Assembly: GCA_029968055.1 (NCBI GenBank)
Contig: JASCNX010000004.1
Span: forward strand, 248,001-312,000
Length of the DNA: 64,000 nt
Origin: Xenophilus aerolatus
GTDB lineage: Bacteria; Pseudomonadota; Gammaproteobacteria; Burkholderiales; Burkholderiaceae_C
Reading direction: 5' to 3'
Shown here: piece after piece, positions 1 through 9,195 of the stretch
Position numbering within the stretch: position 1 is the first letter of the stretch
How the letters are laid out: the number at the start of each line of letters is the position of its first letter
Notes under the pieces: generated by a model
Seen by the model: the letters and a program-made list of their open reading frames with translations, nothing else
Told to the model about the DNA's origin: nothing
Databases searched by the model: none
Translations under genes and position numbers: made by a program

Positions 1-2
1 CG

Positions 3-3000
3 CCCTTCACCATCGAGCTGCCCAAGGGCTTCGAGGACGCCGCGGGCCGGCCGCTGGCCACGCCCGAGAGCTTCCCGCTCAAGACCGCCACCGGCCCGAT
101 GCCACCGCTGGCGAAGTTCGCGGCCTCGCCCTTCGGCGTGGTGGAGCGCCTGGCCGAGCCCGGCGGCGTGGCGCTGATGCCTGTGACGGTGCGGCGCGTG
201 GAGCCCGCGCTGCAGGTCAACGCGCTCACGCCCGGCAAGGTCAGTGACCTGAACCCGAAGACCGACGCCGAGATCATTGCGTGGTTCCGCAAGGTCCGCC
301 GCTACGACAACAGCTACACGGTCCTGCGCAAGACGGCGCAGCAGGACAGCAAGCTGCCGCTGCCGCCGGTGATCGACAAGGACGACCGCACCAACGTGCA
401 GACGCGCATGGTCTCGCTGCTGGGCAGGCAGCCGGGCGCGAAGATGCTGGACATGCCGAAGTCGGAGGCGGGCGACAACCGCCCCTTCGAGGTCATCGGC
501 ATCCCGCTGACCCCCGGCTTCCACGTGCTGGAGATCGCCTCGCAGAAGCTGGGCGACGCGCTGCTCGACGAACGCTACGGCGCCGGCCGCACGATGTACG
601 TGCGCACCACGGCGCTGGCAACCAACCTGGCGGTGCACTTCAAGCTGGGCCGCGAGAACGCGGCGGCCTGGGTGACCACGCTCGACAAGGGCCAGCCGGT
701 GGCCGGCGCCACGGTGCGCGTGTCGGGCTGCGACGGCAAGGAGGTCGCGACCGCAACCACCGATGCCAAAGGCCTGGCCATGCTCGCGGGCGTGTCGCCC
801 GAGCCGCCGAACTGCAACAGCGACGACGACTACGGCAGCAACGCCTACTTCGTGAGCGCCCGCGCCAGGGACGCGGCCGGCGTGGACGATCTCGCCTTCA
901 CCTGGAGCGACTGGCAGCGCGGCATCGAGCCCTGGCGCTTCAACGTGCCGACCAGCCTGCAGCCCGAGCCCGACGTGGTGGCGCACACCGTGTTCGACCG
1001 CACGCTGCTGCGCGCCGGCGAGACGGTGTCGATGAAGCACCTGATCCGCACCCAGACCCGCCAGGGCTTCGGACTCCCGCCCGACGCGCCCGACACGCTG
1101 GTCATCACGCACGTGGGCAGCGGCCAGCAGTTCAGGCAGCCGCTGGCCTGGCGCAAGACCGGCACCGGCGGCCAGAGCGCGGAGAACACCTTCGCCATTC
1201 CGCCGGCCGCCAAGCTGGGCGTCTACAACGTCGAGCTGCGCTCGGCCAAGGACGGCGGCAAACGCAGCGAGGGCGAGGAAGGCGATGGCGACGAGGGCGG
1301 CGCACGCAGCTTCGCGACCGGCATGTTCCGGGTCGAGGAGTTCCGCCTGCCGGTGCTGGAAGGCCGCATCGCGCCCAGCGACAAGAAGCCGCTGATCGCC
1401 GTGGCGGCGGTGCCGACCGACGTGCAGATCAACTACGTCTCGGGCGGCGGCGCAGCCAACCTGCCGGTGCGCGTGTCGGCCATGACGCGCGGCAAGTCGC
1501 TCAACTTCGCCGACTACGACAGCTTCAGCTTTTCGCCGCCGCGCAAGCAGGAGGGTGACGCCGCGGTCGACGCCGACGAGGAGGCTTCGGCCTCGCAGGA
1601 CACCCGCGTCATCGCCGACAAGCTGCCGCTCACGCTCGACCGCAACGGTGCCGGCAAGCTCACCATCGACAAGGTGCCGCCGACCAAGGCCGCGCCGCGC
1701 GAGCTGCTGATCGAGGCCACGTACTCCGACCCCAACGGCGAGGTGCAGACGATCCGCAGCGTGCAGACGCTGTGGCCCGCGGCCGTCGTCGTCGGCCTGA
1801 AGACCGAGGGCTGGGTCTCCACCGACAAGAAGCTCAAGTTCCAGGCCCTGGCGCTCGACCTCACGGGCAAGCCGGTGGCCGATGCCAAGGTCGAGGTGAA
1901 CGCCGTCGCGCGCATCACCACCACCAGCCGCAAGCGCATGGTCGGCGGCTTCTACACCTACGACAACAAGACCGAGGTCAAGCCGCTGGGCACGGTGTGC
2001 TCGGGCAGCAGCGACTCGCGCGGCCTGGTGCTGTGCGAATCGCAGCTCAAGGAAGCGGGCCAGGTCGAACTCATCGCCACCGCCACCGACAAGGACGGCC
2101 GCGCCAGCAAGGCCGCGAGCACGGTGTGGGTCACGAAGCAGGGCGAGCTGTGGTTCGGCGGCGAGGACCACGACCGCATCGACGTGCTGCCCGAGAAGAA
2201 GGCCTACCAGCCCGGCGAAGTCGCCAAGTTCCAGGTGCGCAGCCCCTTCCGCTTCGCCACCGCACTGGTCGCGGTGGAGCGCGAGGGCATCATCGACACG
2301 CAGGTGGTGCAGCTCAACGGCCAGGACCCGACCGTCAGCCTGCAGGTCAAGCCCGAGTGGGGGCCGAACGTGTACGTGAGCGTGCTGGCCCTGCGCGGCC
2401 GGCTGCGCGACGTGCCGTGGTATTCCTTCTTCACCTGGGGCTGGAAGGCGCCGCGCGAGTGGTGGACGGCCTTCTGGGTCGAGGGCAAGGAATACACCGC
2501 GCCCACGGCGATGGTCGACCTCTCCAAGCCGGCCTACCGCTTCGGGCTGGCCGAGATCCGCGTCGGCACGCAGGCGCACCAGATCGAGGTGAAGGTGGCC
2601 GCCGACAAGCCCAGCTACACCGTGCGCACCAAGGCGCAGGTCACCATCACCGGCAAGCTGCCGGACGGCAAGCCCGCCGCGGGCGCCGAGGTGGCACTGG
2701 CCGCCGTCGACCAGGCCCTGCTGGAGCTGATGCCCAACGACAGCTGGAACCTGCTCGAGGCCATGCTGCAGCGGCGCAGTTGGGGCGTGAGCACGTCCAC
2801 CGCGCAAATGGAGATCGTGGGCCGGCGCCACTACGGCAAGAAGGCCGTGCCCGCAGGCGGCGGCGGCGGCAAGGGCCAGACACGCGAGCTGCTCGACACC
2901 CTGCTGCTGTGGAACCCCAAGGTCGTGCTCGACGCCAACGGCCAGGCCGTGGTGACGGTGCCGCTCAATGACGCACTGACCACCTTCCGCATCGTCGCGG

Positions 3001-5030
3001 TGGCCGATGCCGGCACCGGCCTCTTCGGCACCGGCCAGACCACCATCCAGTCGACGCAGGACCTGCAGATCATCAGCGGCCTGCCGCCGCTGGTGCGCGA
3101 GGAGGACCAGTTCCGCGCCCAGATCACGCTGCGCAACACCACGCAGAAGGCGATGAAGGTGGAGGCCACCCCACGCGCCACGCTGCTCACGATGGAGCCG
3201 CAGACGGTGGACATCCCGGCCGGCGAGGCACGCGAGGTGGCCTGGACCGTCACCGCGCCCGCGCAGCTCGCGCAGACACGCGCCGAGGCGATCCTGTGGG
3301 AGATCGAGGCCAAGGACACCATCGGCGGTGCGCGCGACGCACTCAAGGTGCGCCAGCGCATCGTGCCCGCCGTGCCGCTGACGGTGCAGCAGGCCACGCT
3401 GGTGCAGATCGACGGCCCCTTCACGCTCGACGTGGCGCCGCCCGCCGACGCCCTGCCCGGCCGCGGCGGCCTGAAGCTGGCGCTGCAGCCCAAGCTGGCC
3501 GAAGGCATGCCCGGCGTGCGCGACTGGTTCGCCAACTACCCCTTCATCTGCCTGGAGCAGAAGACCAGCAAGGCGGTGGGCCTGCGCGACGGCAAGCTGT
3601 GGCAGGGCGTGGCCACGCAGATCCCGAGCTACCTCGACGGCGACGGCCTGGCCAACTACTTCCCGCCGCGCGACGGCGAGGCCAACCGCGGCAGCGATAT
3701 CCTCACCAGCTACCTGCTGGCGGCGACGAACGAGGCGGCGGCGTTGAACCCCGCCTTCGCGCTGCCCGACGAGGTGCGCGCGCCGATGGAGGCCGGGCTG
3801 ATCGCGTTCGTCGAAGGCCGCATCCAGCGCGACTTCTGGAGCCCGCGCAAGGACCTGGACGTGCGCAAGCTTGCGGCCATCGAGGCGCTGTCGCGCTACG
3901 GCAAGGCCACCGGCGCGATGACGACCAGCATCACCATCGCGCCCAACCAGTGGCCCACGAGCGGCGTAATCGACTGGCTCAACATCCTCAAGCGGGTGAA
4001 GGACGTGCCCCAGCGCGCCGAGCGCCTGGCCGAGGCCAACAACGTGCTCAAGGCCCGGCTGTCGTATCAGGGCACCAAGCTGATCTTCAGCACCGAGCAG
4101 GGCGACTACTGGTGGTGGCTGATGACCAACGGCGACGTGAACACCGCCCGCCTGCTGCTGTCGGTGATGGACGACCCCGAGTGGAAGGACGACATCGGCA
4201 AGCTCGCCAACGGCTTCATCGGCCGGCAGCAGAACGGCGCCTGGCACACCACCACGGCCAACCTCTGGGGCGGCCTGGCGCTGGACAAGTTCAGCAAGGC
4301 CTTCGAGAGCACGCCCGTGACCGGCATCACCGCCGCCACCATCGGCGCGGCCAAGGCGCAGGTGGACTGGGCCAAGGTCGAGCGCATCAAGGCCACCGAC
4401 CCGCAGGGCGCGCCCAACCAGACCACCTTCTTCGGCGCCCCGGCCTCGCCCGGCAACCTGCGCAACAACGGCATGTTCCTGCCCTGGCCCAACCCGCCAA
4501 CGCGCGACACGCTGCTCGTCACGCAGCAGGGCACCGGCAAGCCGTGGCTCACGCTGCAGTCGCTGGCCGCCGTGCAGCTGAAGGCCCCCTTCGCTGCCGG
4601 CTACGCGATCAAGAAGACCATCACCCCGGTGGAACAGGCCACGGCCGGCAAGTACACGCGCGGCGACGTGCTGCGCGTGACGCTGGAGGTCAATGCCAGC
4701 GCCGACATGACCTGGGTCGCCATCACCGACCCCATCCCCGGCGGCGCCACCATCCTGGGCGGTGGCCTGGGCCGCGATTCGCAGATCGCCACCCAGGGCG
4801 AGAAGAAGGCCAGCGGCGCCGGCTGGCCGGCCTTCGAGGAGCGAAGCTTCGAGTCCTTCCGCAGCTACTACGAGTACCTGCCCAAGGGCACGGTGAAGAT
4901 GGAATACACGGTGCGCCTGAACAACGTCGGCGACTTCGCGCTGCCGCCGAGCCGGGTGGAGGCGATGTATGCGCCGGAGATGTTCGGCGAGGTGCCGAAT
5001 GCGCGGATGAAGGTGGAGGCGGCGAAGTAA
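3..5030 (+). CDS. alpha-2-macroglobulin family protein (YfhM-like), 5' end missing
   Basis: The reading frame is already open at base 3, so the N-terminus lies outside the window; at least 1,676 residues are visible, about the size of E. coli YfhM. The chain has the long run of beta-rich macroglobulin domains, then a thioester motif Cys-Leu-Glu-Gln at bases 3549-3560 in the context YPFICLEQKTS, then an alpha-helical thioester domain and a C-terminal receptor-binding-like domain. In this family the internal thioester covalently traps attacking proteases in the periplasm, working with PBP1C, which repairs peptidoglycan. The pbpC gene is present at 11358 but is separated by unrelated genes, which is unusual. 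A signal peptide or lipobox cannot be judged because the start is missing. Confidence 0.93.
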   Translation, partial: PFTIELPKGFEDAAGRPLATPESFPLKTATGPMPPLAKFAASPFGVVERLAEPGGVALMPVTVRRVEPALQVNALTPGKVSDLNPKTDAEIIAWFRKVRRYDNSYTVLRKTAQQDSKLPLPPVIDKDDRTNVQTRMVSLLGRQPGAKMLDMPKSEAGDNRPFEVIGIPLTPGFHVLEIASQKLGDALLDERYGAGRTMYVRTTALATNLAVHFKLGRENAAAWVTTLDKGQPVAGATVRVSGCDGKEVATATTDAKGLAMLAGVSPEPPNCNSDDDYGSNAYFVSARARDAAGVDDLAFTWSDWQRGIEPWRFNVPTSLQPEPDVVAHTVFDRTLLRAGETVSMKHLIRTQTRQGFGLPPDAPDTLVITHVGSGQQFRQPLAWRKTGTGGQSAENTFAIPPAAKLGVYNVELRSAKDGGKRSEGEEGDGDEGGARSFATGMFRVEEFRLPVLEGRIAPSDKKPLIAVAAVPTDVQINYVSGGGAANLPVRVSAMTRGKSLNFADYDSFSFSPPRKQEGDAAVDADEEASASQDTRVIADKLPLTLDRNGAGKLTIDKVPPTKAAPRELLIEATYSDPNGEVQTIRSVQTLWPAAVVVGLKTEGWVSTDKKLKFQALALDLTGKPVADAKVEVNAVARITTTSRKRMVGGFYTYDNKTEVKPLGTVCSGSSDSRGLVLCESQLKEAGQVELIATATDKDGRASKAASTVWVTKQGELWFGGEDHDRIDVLPEKKAYQPGEVAKFQVRSPFRFATALVAVEREGIIDTQVVQLNGQDPTVSLQVKPEWGPNVYVSVLALRGRLRDVPWYSFFTWGWKAPREWWTAFWVEGKEYTAPTAMVDLSKPAYRFGLAEIRVGTQAHQIEVKVAADKPSYTVRTKAQVTITGKLPDGKPAAGAEVALAAVDQALLELMPNDSWNLLEAMLQRRSWGVSTSTAQMEIVGRRHYGKKAVPAGGGGGKGQTRELLDTLLLWNPKVVLDANGQAVVTVPLNDALTTFRIVAVADAGTGLFGTGQTTIQSTQDLQIISGLPPLVREEDQFRAQITLRNTTQKAMKVEATPRATLLTMEPQTVDIPAGEAREVAWTVTAPAQLAQTRAEAILWEIEAKDTIGGARDALKVRQRIVPAVPLTVQQATLVQIDGPFTLDVAPPADALPGRGGLKLALQPKLAEGMPGVRDWFANYPFICLEQKTSKAVGLRDGKLWQGVATQIPSYLDGDGLANYFPPRDGEANRGSDILTSYLLAATNEAAALNPAFALPDEVRAPMEAGLIAFVEGRIQRDFWSPRKDLDVRKLAAIEALSRYGKATGAMTTSITIAPNQWPTSGVIDWLNILKRVKDVPQRAERLAEANNVLKARLSYQGTKLIFSTEQGDYWWWLMTNGDVNTARLLLSVMDDPEWKDDIGKLANGFIGRQQNGAWHTTTANLWGGLALDKFSKAFESTPVTGITAATIGAAKAQVDWAKVERIKATDPQGAPNQTTFFGAPASPGNLRNNGMFLPWPNPPTRDTLLVTQQGTGKPWLTLQSLAAVQLKAPFAAGYAIKKTITPVEQATAGKYTRGDVLRVTLEVNASADMTWVAITDPIPGGATILGGGLGRDSQIATQGEKKASGAGWPAFEERSFESFRSYYEYLPKGTVKMEYTVRLNNVGDFALPPSRVEAMYAPEMFGEVPNARMKVEAAK

Positions 5031-5255
5031 GGACGTCGGGCTTGGCTGCCATGCATTCGTGGAGGATGCATGGCGGCTGTCGGCCGGAAGCGAACGTTCG
5101 TCGCTTCTCGACTGATGTCGCTCGCCCGTACCCGCGAAAGACAGTTCCGTCCATCAGCGGACGCTGAGCCTCAAAAAGACCCGACCTATCCCAGGTGGTC
5201 GCCGTCAGCAGGCATCGCTCAGTTCGACAATCGGGAACGCTTTCCAAGTACCGGT
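5031..5255. other. intergenic region with two hairpins after the macroglobulin gene
   Basis: No convincing gene is seen here. A perfect 9-bp stem (GCCATGCAT with ATGCATGGC, 5048-5074, 9-nt loop) starts 17 bases after the macroglobulin stop codon and may slow or end transcription, but it lacks a U tract. A second small stem pairs 5088-5093 with 5101-5106. The region is the left edge of the lower-GC cassette. Confidence 0.4.
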
Positions 5256-6071
5256 TCAAGCCTGCAAAAGGAATCGCTCGATCGCCTCAGCCACTCGCTC
5301 TGGGTCCTCGATGGCGCCGACATGCGGCAGGCCCAGAAGCTCCTGCTTGTGCGCCCGGGCAATCAACCGCGCGATTCCGAAGGTCTCGGTTGGCGGCACC
5401 AGGACGTCGGCACTGCCGGCCAGCAGAAGCGTAGGCGCCGAAATGGCGGAGAAGTCGATCGAAGGCGGTGGGGCCTGCATCATGAGAGCGCGGCGCGCGG
5501 CTTGGGTGCCGGACCGCTTCGACCCGCGGAACAATTCCACTGTCTCCGGACGAGCTGCCAAAAAACCAGGCGAGAAAAAGAACGCCCCCATCTGCGCCGC
5601 AGCGCCCGGCAACTGTTCGCGCAGCTGGGCGAGCTGTCTCAATGCGTCGGGGTTCACCTCGTTCAATCTGCGGTGAACCGGCCAGGTGCTGCCGAGGATC
5701 AGGCTCCCGACAAGTTGTGGATGCCTCGCTGCCAATACCTGCGCGATCAGGCCTCCGAAGGATGTGCCGAATACATGTACGCTGCGCCCGCCTGCAGACT
5801 TGAGCAGAACGTTGATCAGTTGGGCCGCATCGTCCGCAAGGTCTTCGATATCGTAGTCCGCGCTGCTGTTCTCGGTCTGACCGGAGTCGCGCTGGTCGTA
5901 AGCGACGACCGAAAAGCTCTTCGCGAGCGCGTCCATGAGGCCAAGAAACATGGTGTGGTCTGCCTCGGCCCCGTGCACCATCAGGAGGAGGGGGCCGGTT
6001 CCCGCGCGACGGTATGCGGTGCGGATGTCTGCGTTCGCGACGAAGTGGATCGGTTGGGCAAGTGCGGTCAT
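5256..6071 (-). CDS. alpha/beta-fold hydrolase
   Basis: A 271-residue single-domain alpha/beta hydrolase of usual length. The oxyanion-hole motif is MVHG (residues 31-34), the nucleophile elbow is GTSFGG with Ser104, the acid lies in GSADVLVPP, and the catalytic His in LGLPHVG near residue 256. No signal peptide, so it is cytoplasmic. Its start overlaps the stop of the VOC gene upstream by four bases (ATGA), so the two are co-translated. Beside a flavin hydroxylase and a VOC protein it may hydrolyse a ring-cleavage product, as MhpC-type enzymes do, but ester or lactone substrates are equally possible. Base composition is lower in GC than the flanking chromosome. Confidence 0.85.
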   Translation of the reverse strand: MTALAQPIHFVANADIRTAYRRAGTGPLLLMVHGAEADHTMFLGLMDALAKSFSVVAYDQRDSGQTENSSADYDIEDLADDAAQLINVLLKSAGGRSVHVFGTSFGGLIAQVLAARHPQLVGSLILGSTWPVHRRLNEVNPDALRQLAQLREQLPGAAAQMGAFFFSPGFLAARPETVELFRGSKRSGTQAARRALMMQAPPPSIDFSAISAPTLLLAGSADVLVPPTETFGIARLIARAHKQELLGLPHVGAIEDPERVAEAIERFLLQA

Positions 6072-6493
6072 GACGCTCCGAGCTCAAAGGTGAGTTCGAT
6101 CTTCGAACCCACGGGATCGCGAAGGAAGATTTGCCAAAGGGGCCAACCCGGAACCGCAAGCTCCTCGAAAGCGACGCTCAGTTCCGCCAGCCACTGTCGA
6201 GTCACGTCAAGCCGGCTGCCGGCAAGCGAGACATGATCGAATCCAGCGGCGCGCTCGTCGGCCATGCACTTCGGTCGGTCGGGCAGGATCGCCGCGAGGT
6301 GCAGCAAGGCCGCTTCGCCGACGTACAACCAATGCCCTGGGAAACCGAAATCCGGGCGCGGCCCTTCGCTCAAGCCGAGCACATCGCAGTAGAACCTGCG
6401 CACGCTCTCGAGATCGTTGCGACTGCACCGGATGGTGAAGTGGTGGATACCGTTCACGATGGCTGCGCCGCCTTTCGCCGTGGTATCAGCCAC
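6068..6493 (-). CDS. VOC (glyoxalase / extradiol dioxygenase-like) family protein
   Basis: A 141-residue protein with one vicinal-oxygen-chelate domain, made of two beta-alpha-beta-beta-beta modules. Likely metal ligands are His17 or His18 in GIHHFTI, His86 in FDHVSL and the Glu of KIELTF near the C-terminus. Such small VOC proteins act as dimers; members include glyoxalases, isomerases and ring-cleaving dioxygenases, so the reaction is not fixed by sequence alone. The chosen start is a GTG that overlaps the monooxygenase stop by eight bases; a second in-frame GTG at 6457 follows an AAAGGCGG ribosome-binding sequence and may be the true start. It sits between a flavin hydroxylase and a hydrolase in one operon, which favours a role in aromatic-compound breakdown. 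Confidence 0.8.
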   Translation of the reverse strand: MADTTAKGGAAIVNGIHHFTIRCSRNDLESVRRFYCDVLGLSEGPRPDFGFPGHWLYVGEAALLHLAAILPDRPKCMADERAAGFDHVSLAGSRLDVTRQWLAELSVAFEELAVPGWPLWQIFLRDPVGSKIELTFELGAS

Positions 6494-8108
6494 GGCCGAG
6501 GACCTGACGAAGCGCTGAGGTCATCTCGCCGACGGGATCGTCAGGGAGCCAGGCGGCCCTGTAGCAGACATGGCCGTCCGGCCGCACCAATACTGCACCT
6601 TTCATGCCGATGTGGATGCCTTCAGCCGGATTGGCACGAGGCAATCGTTTGTGCTGGACGTCGACGCCAAGCGCTTCGGACGCCGCAGACGCCGCGGCCT
6701 CCCACGCTTGACCGAGCGGTCCGGTGACGAGCACGAAGTCGCGATCGAACCAATCCAGCGTCGAATGCTTGCGCGCCGAATCGAGCCACAGGTGGGGGAA
6801 GCGTGAACCCGGACGGTCCGTGGGAACGTAGCGACGAGGATCCAGTGGCTTGCCGACGGTACCGTCGGGCACGACCGCTGAACCTTCGTAGGCAAAGCCG
6901 AGCGATTGCCCGATGCTGTGCAAGTGATTGTCCGTGTCGGCAATCCAGAACGCGATGCGATCTTCATCGCCCGAGGCGATCGCCGCGTCAACGAAGTCGA
7001 AGCGTTTCCGGTTGTTGAAGCTGAAGTTGGCATTCGATTCCGCGACGGGTCGACGTTCCTGCTGGTAGGTATCGAGCAATCGGTCCGTCGCGTTTCCTTT
7101 CAACACCGCGGCAAGTTTCCACGCGAGGTTGTGCGCGTCCTGGACGCCGGAGTTCAGGCCGAAGCCGCCGGTGGGTGGAAAGCGATGCGCTGCGTCGCCC
7201 ACGAGGAATACGCGACCGCGTCTGAACTCGCGCGCAACCTGTCTGCTCACGCGCCACGTCGAGCGATTGATGATCTCGACATCCAGGTCGGGGATGCCCG
7301 TATGGGCACGCGCGATGTCGATCACCTCTTGGTCGGTCCACGGGTGGTCTCGCTCGTCTTCCGTGGTGCCAATCTGGGAGATGGTCAGCCAACGGTCTCT
7401 TCCGTTGGTGTTCAGGATCGCCGAGGTCGGCACGCTCTTGTCCTTCGGCAGGACCCGAATCGCGGACGTATCTCGTGCGATGGGCAGCCTCGAGAGATCG
7501 GCGCGCCAGTAGTCGTTGGCCATCAATGCCAGGGTCGACGGCCCATCGAACTCGATCCCGAGCTTGCGACGCACCGAGCTGCCCGCCCCGTCGGCTGCAA
7601 TGAGGTAGTCGACCCTCCACTGCCTTCGTTCGCCGGTCTGTAGATGGTGCGTCGTGGCGAAGACCTGCTCATTGCCGATCTCGACGTCGATGCATTCGGT
7701 CGAGAACAAGACCTGCCCGTACTTCGAACCTTCGACGACCTTGAGCAGTTCTTCCTCCACCGCGTCCTGGGCGACCACGGACTTCGGTGCGGGCGTGTGC
7801 ATCGAAGCATCGGGCTCGGAAACGGTCCGACCGTATTCGCGTCCAGCCATGCTTTCGACGAACGCGAAGACGTCCGTCCCGTCGCGAAGACCGCGGCTGC
7901 GGACTTGATCCTCGATGCCCCAGAGACGGAAGAGCTCCATCGTGCGCGGCCAGCAGCCGCGTGACTTCGGGTGGTCGGTTGTCGTCGGGCTCTTCTCTAC
8001 CACGACGAACGGAATTTCGAAGCGATCGAGCAGGAGGGCCATGGCAAGGCCCACGGGGCCCCCGCCCACTACAAGAACTTTGGTGTCGTCGAATGTGATG
8101 TCGCTCAT
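6486..8108 (-). CDS. FAD-dependent aromatic monooxygenase (PheA/TfdB/MhpA type)
   Basis: A 540-residue class A flavoprotein hydroxylase. The N-terminal FAD-binding motif VVGGGPVGLA lies at about residues 14-23, the DG motif in AADGAGSSVRRKLG near residue 170, and the second FAD motif GDAAHRFPPTGG near residue 300. The C-terminal 150 residues resemble the thioredoxin-like tail seen in phenol hydroxylases. Enzymes of this family use NAD(P)H and oxygen to hydroxylate aromatic rings in the cytoplasm. It follows the Bug gene by 15 bases and overlaps the VOC gene, so all four minus-strand genes probably form one operon. A 60-base sample here is about 60% GC against about 70% in the macroglobulin gene, hinting at transfer. 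Confidence 0.9.
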   Translation of the reverse strand: MSDITFDDTKVLVVGGGPVGLAMALLLDRFEIPFVVVEKSPTTTDHPKSRGCWPRTMELFRLWGIEDQVRSRGLRDGTDVFAFVESMAGREYGRTVSEPDASMHTPAPKSVVAQDAVEEELLKVVEGSKYGQVLFSTECIDVEIGNEQVFATTHHLQTGERRQWRVDYLIAADGAGSSVRRKLGIEFDGPSTLALMANDYWRADLSRLPIARDTSAIRVLPKDKSVPTSAILNTNGRDRWLTISQIGTTEDERDHPWTDQEVIDIARAHTGIPDLDVEIINRSTWRVSRQVAREFRRGRVFLVGDAAHRFPPTGGFGLNSGVQDAHNLAWKLAAVLKGNATDRLLDTYQQERRPVAESNANFSFNNRKRFDFVDAAIASGDEDRIAFWIADTDNHLHSIGQSLGFAYEGSAVVPDGTVGKPLDPRRYVPTDRPGSRFPHLWLDSARKHSTLDWFDRDFVLVTGPLGQAWEAAASAASEALGVDVQHKRLPRANPAEGIHIGMKGAVLVRPDGHVCYRAAWLPDDPVGEMTSALRQVLGRG

Positions 8109-8123
8109 GCTCTCGCTCTCAGG

Positions 8124-9122
8124 TCAGTCGATCTGGATGTTCAGTGGTGTCAGGTCACGCCGGTAGCGCGCCAGTTCTTCCACATTGAAGGCGGCGAATT
8201 GCTGCGGGGTCGTATCGACGGGCACGCCGACGTTCTTCTGAAGGAACGCCCGATAGTCGGGACGACGCGACGCAGCGGAGAAGTCCGAATAGATCGACTG
8301 CACCAGATCCGGCGGCATCTTCGGCGGCCCCCATAGGCCCGACCATGCGGGTAGATCGACCCCGGCGACGCCCAACTCGGTGAGCGTAGGAACATCCGAC
8401 ACCTCAGGAATCCGGCGTGCACTTGTGACGGCCAGCGCACGGACCTGCCCGTCCTGGATCATCTGCATGCTGGTGAGCGCTCCTTGCCACATCAGGTCGA
8501 TCTGGCCGCCGAGAAGGTCCTGAACCGGAGAGCCGCGATACGGCACGTGGACCAGGTCGACATTGGCCGCACGGGCAAACATCGCGCCGATGACATGCGT
8601 CGGATTGCCGGGTCCGAAGGATCCGTAGCTGATGGTGGCAGGCCGAGCCTTGGCCTCCCTGAGCACGTCGGTCAGCGACTTGAAGCGGGATTGGGTGCGC
8701 ACCAGGACCACGTACGCCGGTGCGACGGCAAGCTGCGAGATGGGTGTGAAGTCGCTGATGACGTCGTAGGGCATCTTGGTGTGCAGCACGGCATTGAGGA
8801 GGTGCCCGCTGGTCGTGATCAAGAGGGTGCTGCCGTCTGGCTTGGCCTTCGCCACTTCGCCCGCTCCGATCAGGCCGCCTGCGCCCGGCTTGTTGTCCAC
8901 GACATAATTTCTGCCGGTGGTAGCGCGCAGCCCGTCGGCCAGCATCCGAACACTCGCATCGACCGGGTTACCGACCGGCAGTGGAACGACGATTCGGAAC
9001 ACGCGTGCGTCCTGCGCGCGCAGGGCGGGCGCTGCCAATGTCGTTGCCGCCGCCGCACAGAGTTTCCCCAGGCATGCACGCCGCGAAAGACCAAGATCGA
9101 TGTGACGAGTGGACGGGTTCAC
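8124..9122 (-). CDS. Bug/TctC-family periplasmic substrate-binding protein
   Basis: A 332-residue protein starting at GTG (9122), chosen because AGGAG lies at 9129-9133 with a six-base gap; the longer upstream frame runs through the divergent TetR gene. The N-terminus has a twin-arginine-like motif (SRRACLGKL) and an AQ cleavage site, then the Bug fold with the usual VPLPVGNPVD, NKPGAGG and VPYRGS segments. Bug proteins bind carboxylates in the periplasm for tripartite TctABC transport or act as sensors. No tctA or tctB gene is nearby, as is common for this expanded family. As first gene of the catabolic operon it may capture the compound that the operon degrades. Confidence 0.9.
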   Translation of the reverse strand: MNPSTRHIDLGLSRRACLGKLCAAAATTLAAPALRAQDARVFRIVVPLPVGNPVDASVRMLADGLRATTGRNYVVDNKPGAGGLIGAGEVAKAKPDGSTLLITTSGHLLNAVLHTKMPYDVISDFTPISQLAVAPAYVVLVRTQSRFKSLTDVLREAKARPATISYGSFGPGNPTHVIGAMFARAANVDLVHVPYRGSPVQDLLGGQIDLMWQGALTSMQMIQDGQVRALAVTSARRIPEVSDVPTLTELGVAGVDLPAWSGLWGPPKMPPDLVQSIYSDFSAASRRPDYRAFLQKNVGVPVDTTPQQFAAFNVEELARYRRDLTPLNIQID

Positions 9123-9146
9123 GCGGCGCTCCTGTTTTAATGCAGA

Positions 9147-9195
9147 GAAATTCGCTTTAGAGGTGGCGATTATTAACGCGAAGAAATTTCCTTTA
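9147..9195. promoter_or_regulatory. candidate TetR operator: 13-bp direct repeats in the divergent promoter
   Basis: The AT-rich gap between the Bug operon and the TetR gene carries GAAATTCGCTTTA (9147-9159) and GAAATTTCCTTTA (9183-9195), two near-identical direct repeats 36 bases apart. The second holds a short palindrome, GAAATTTC. Their place between divergent genes suits binding by the neighbouring TetR protein and autoregulation. This is inference; ordinary TetR operators are palindromic. Confidence 0.45.
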
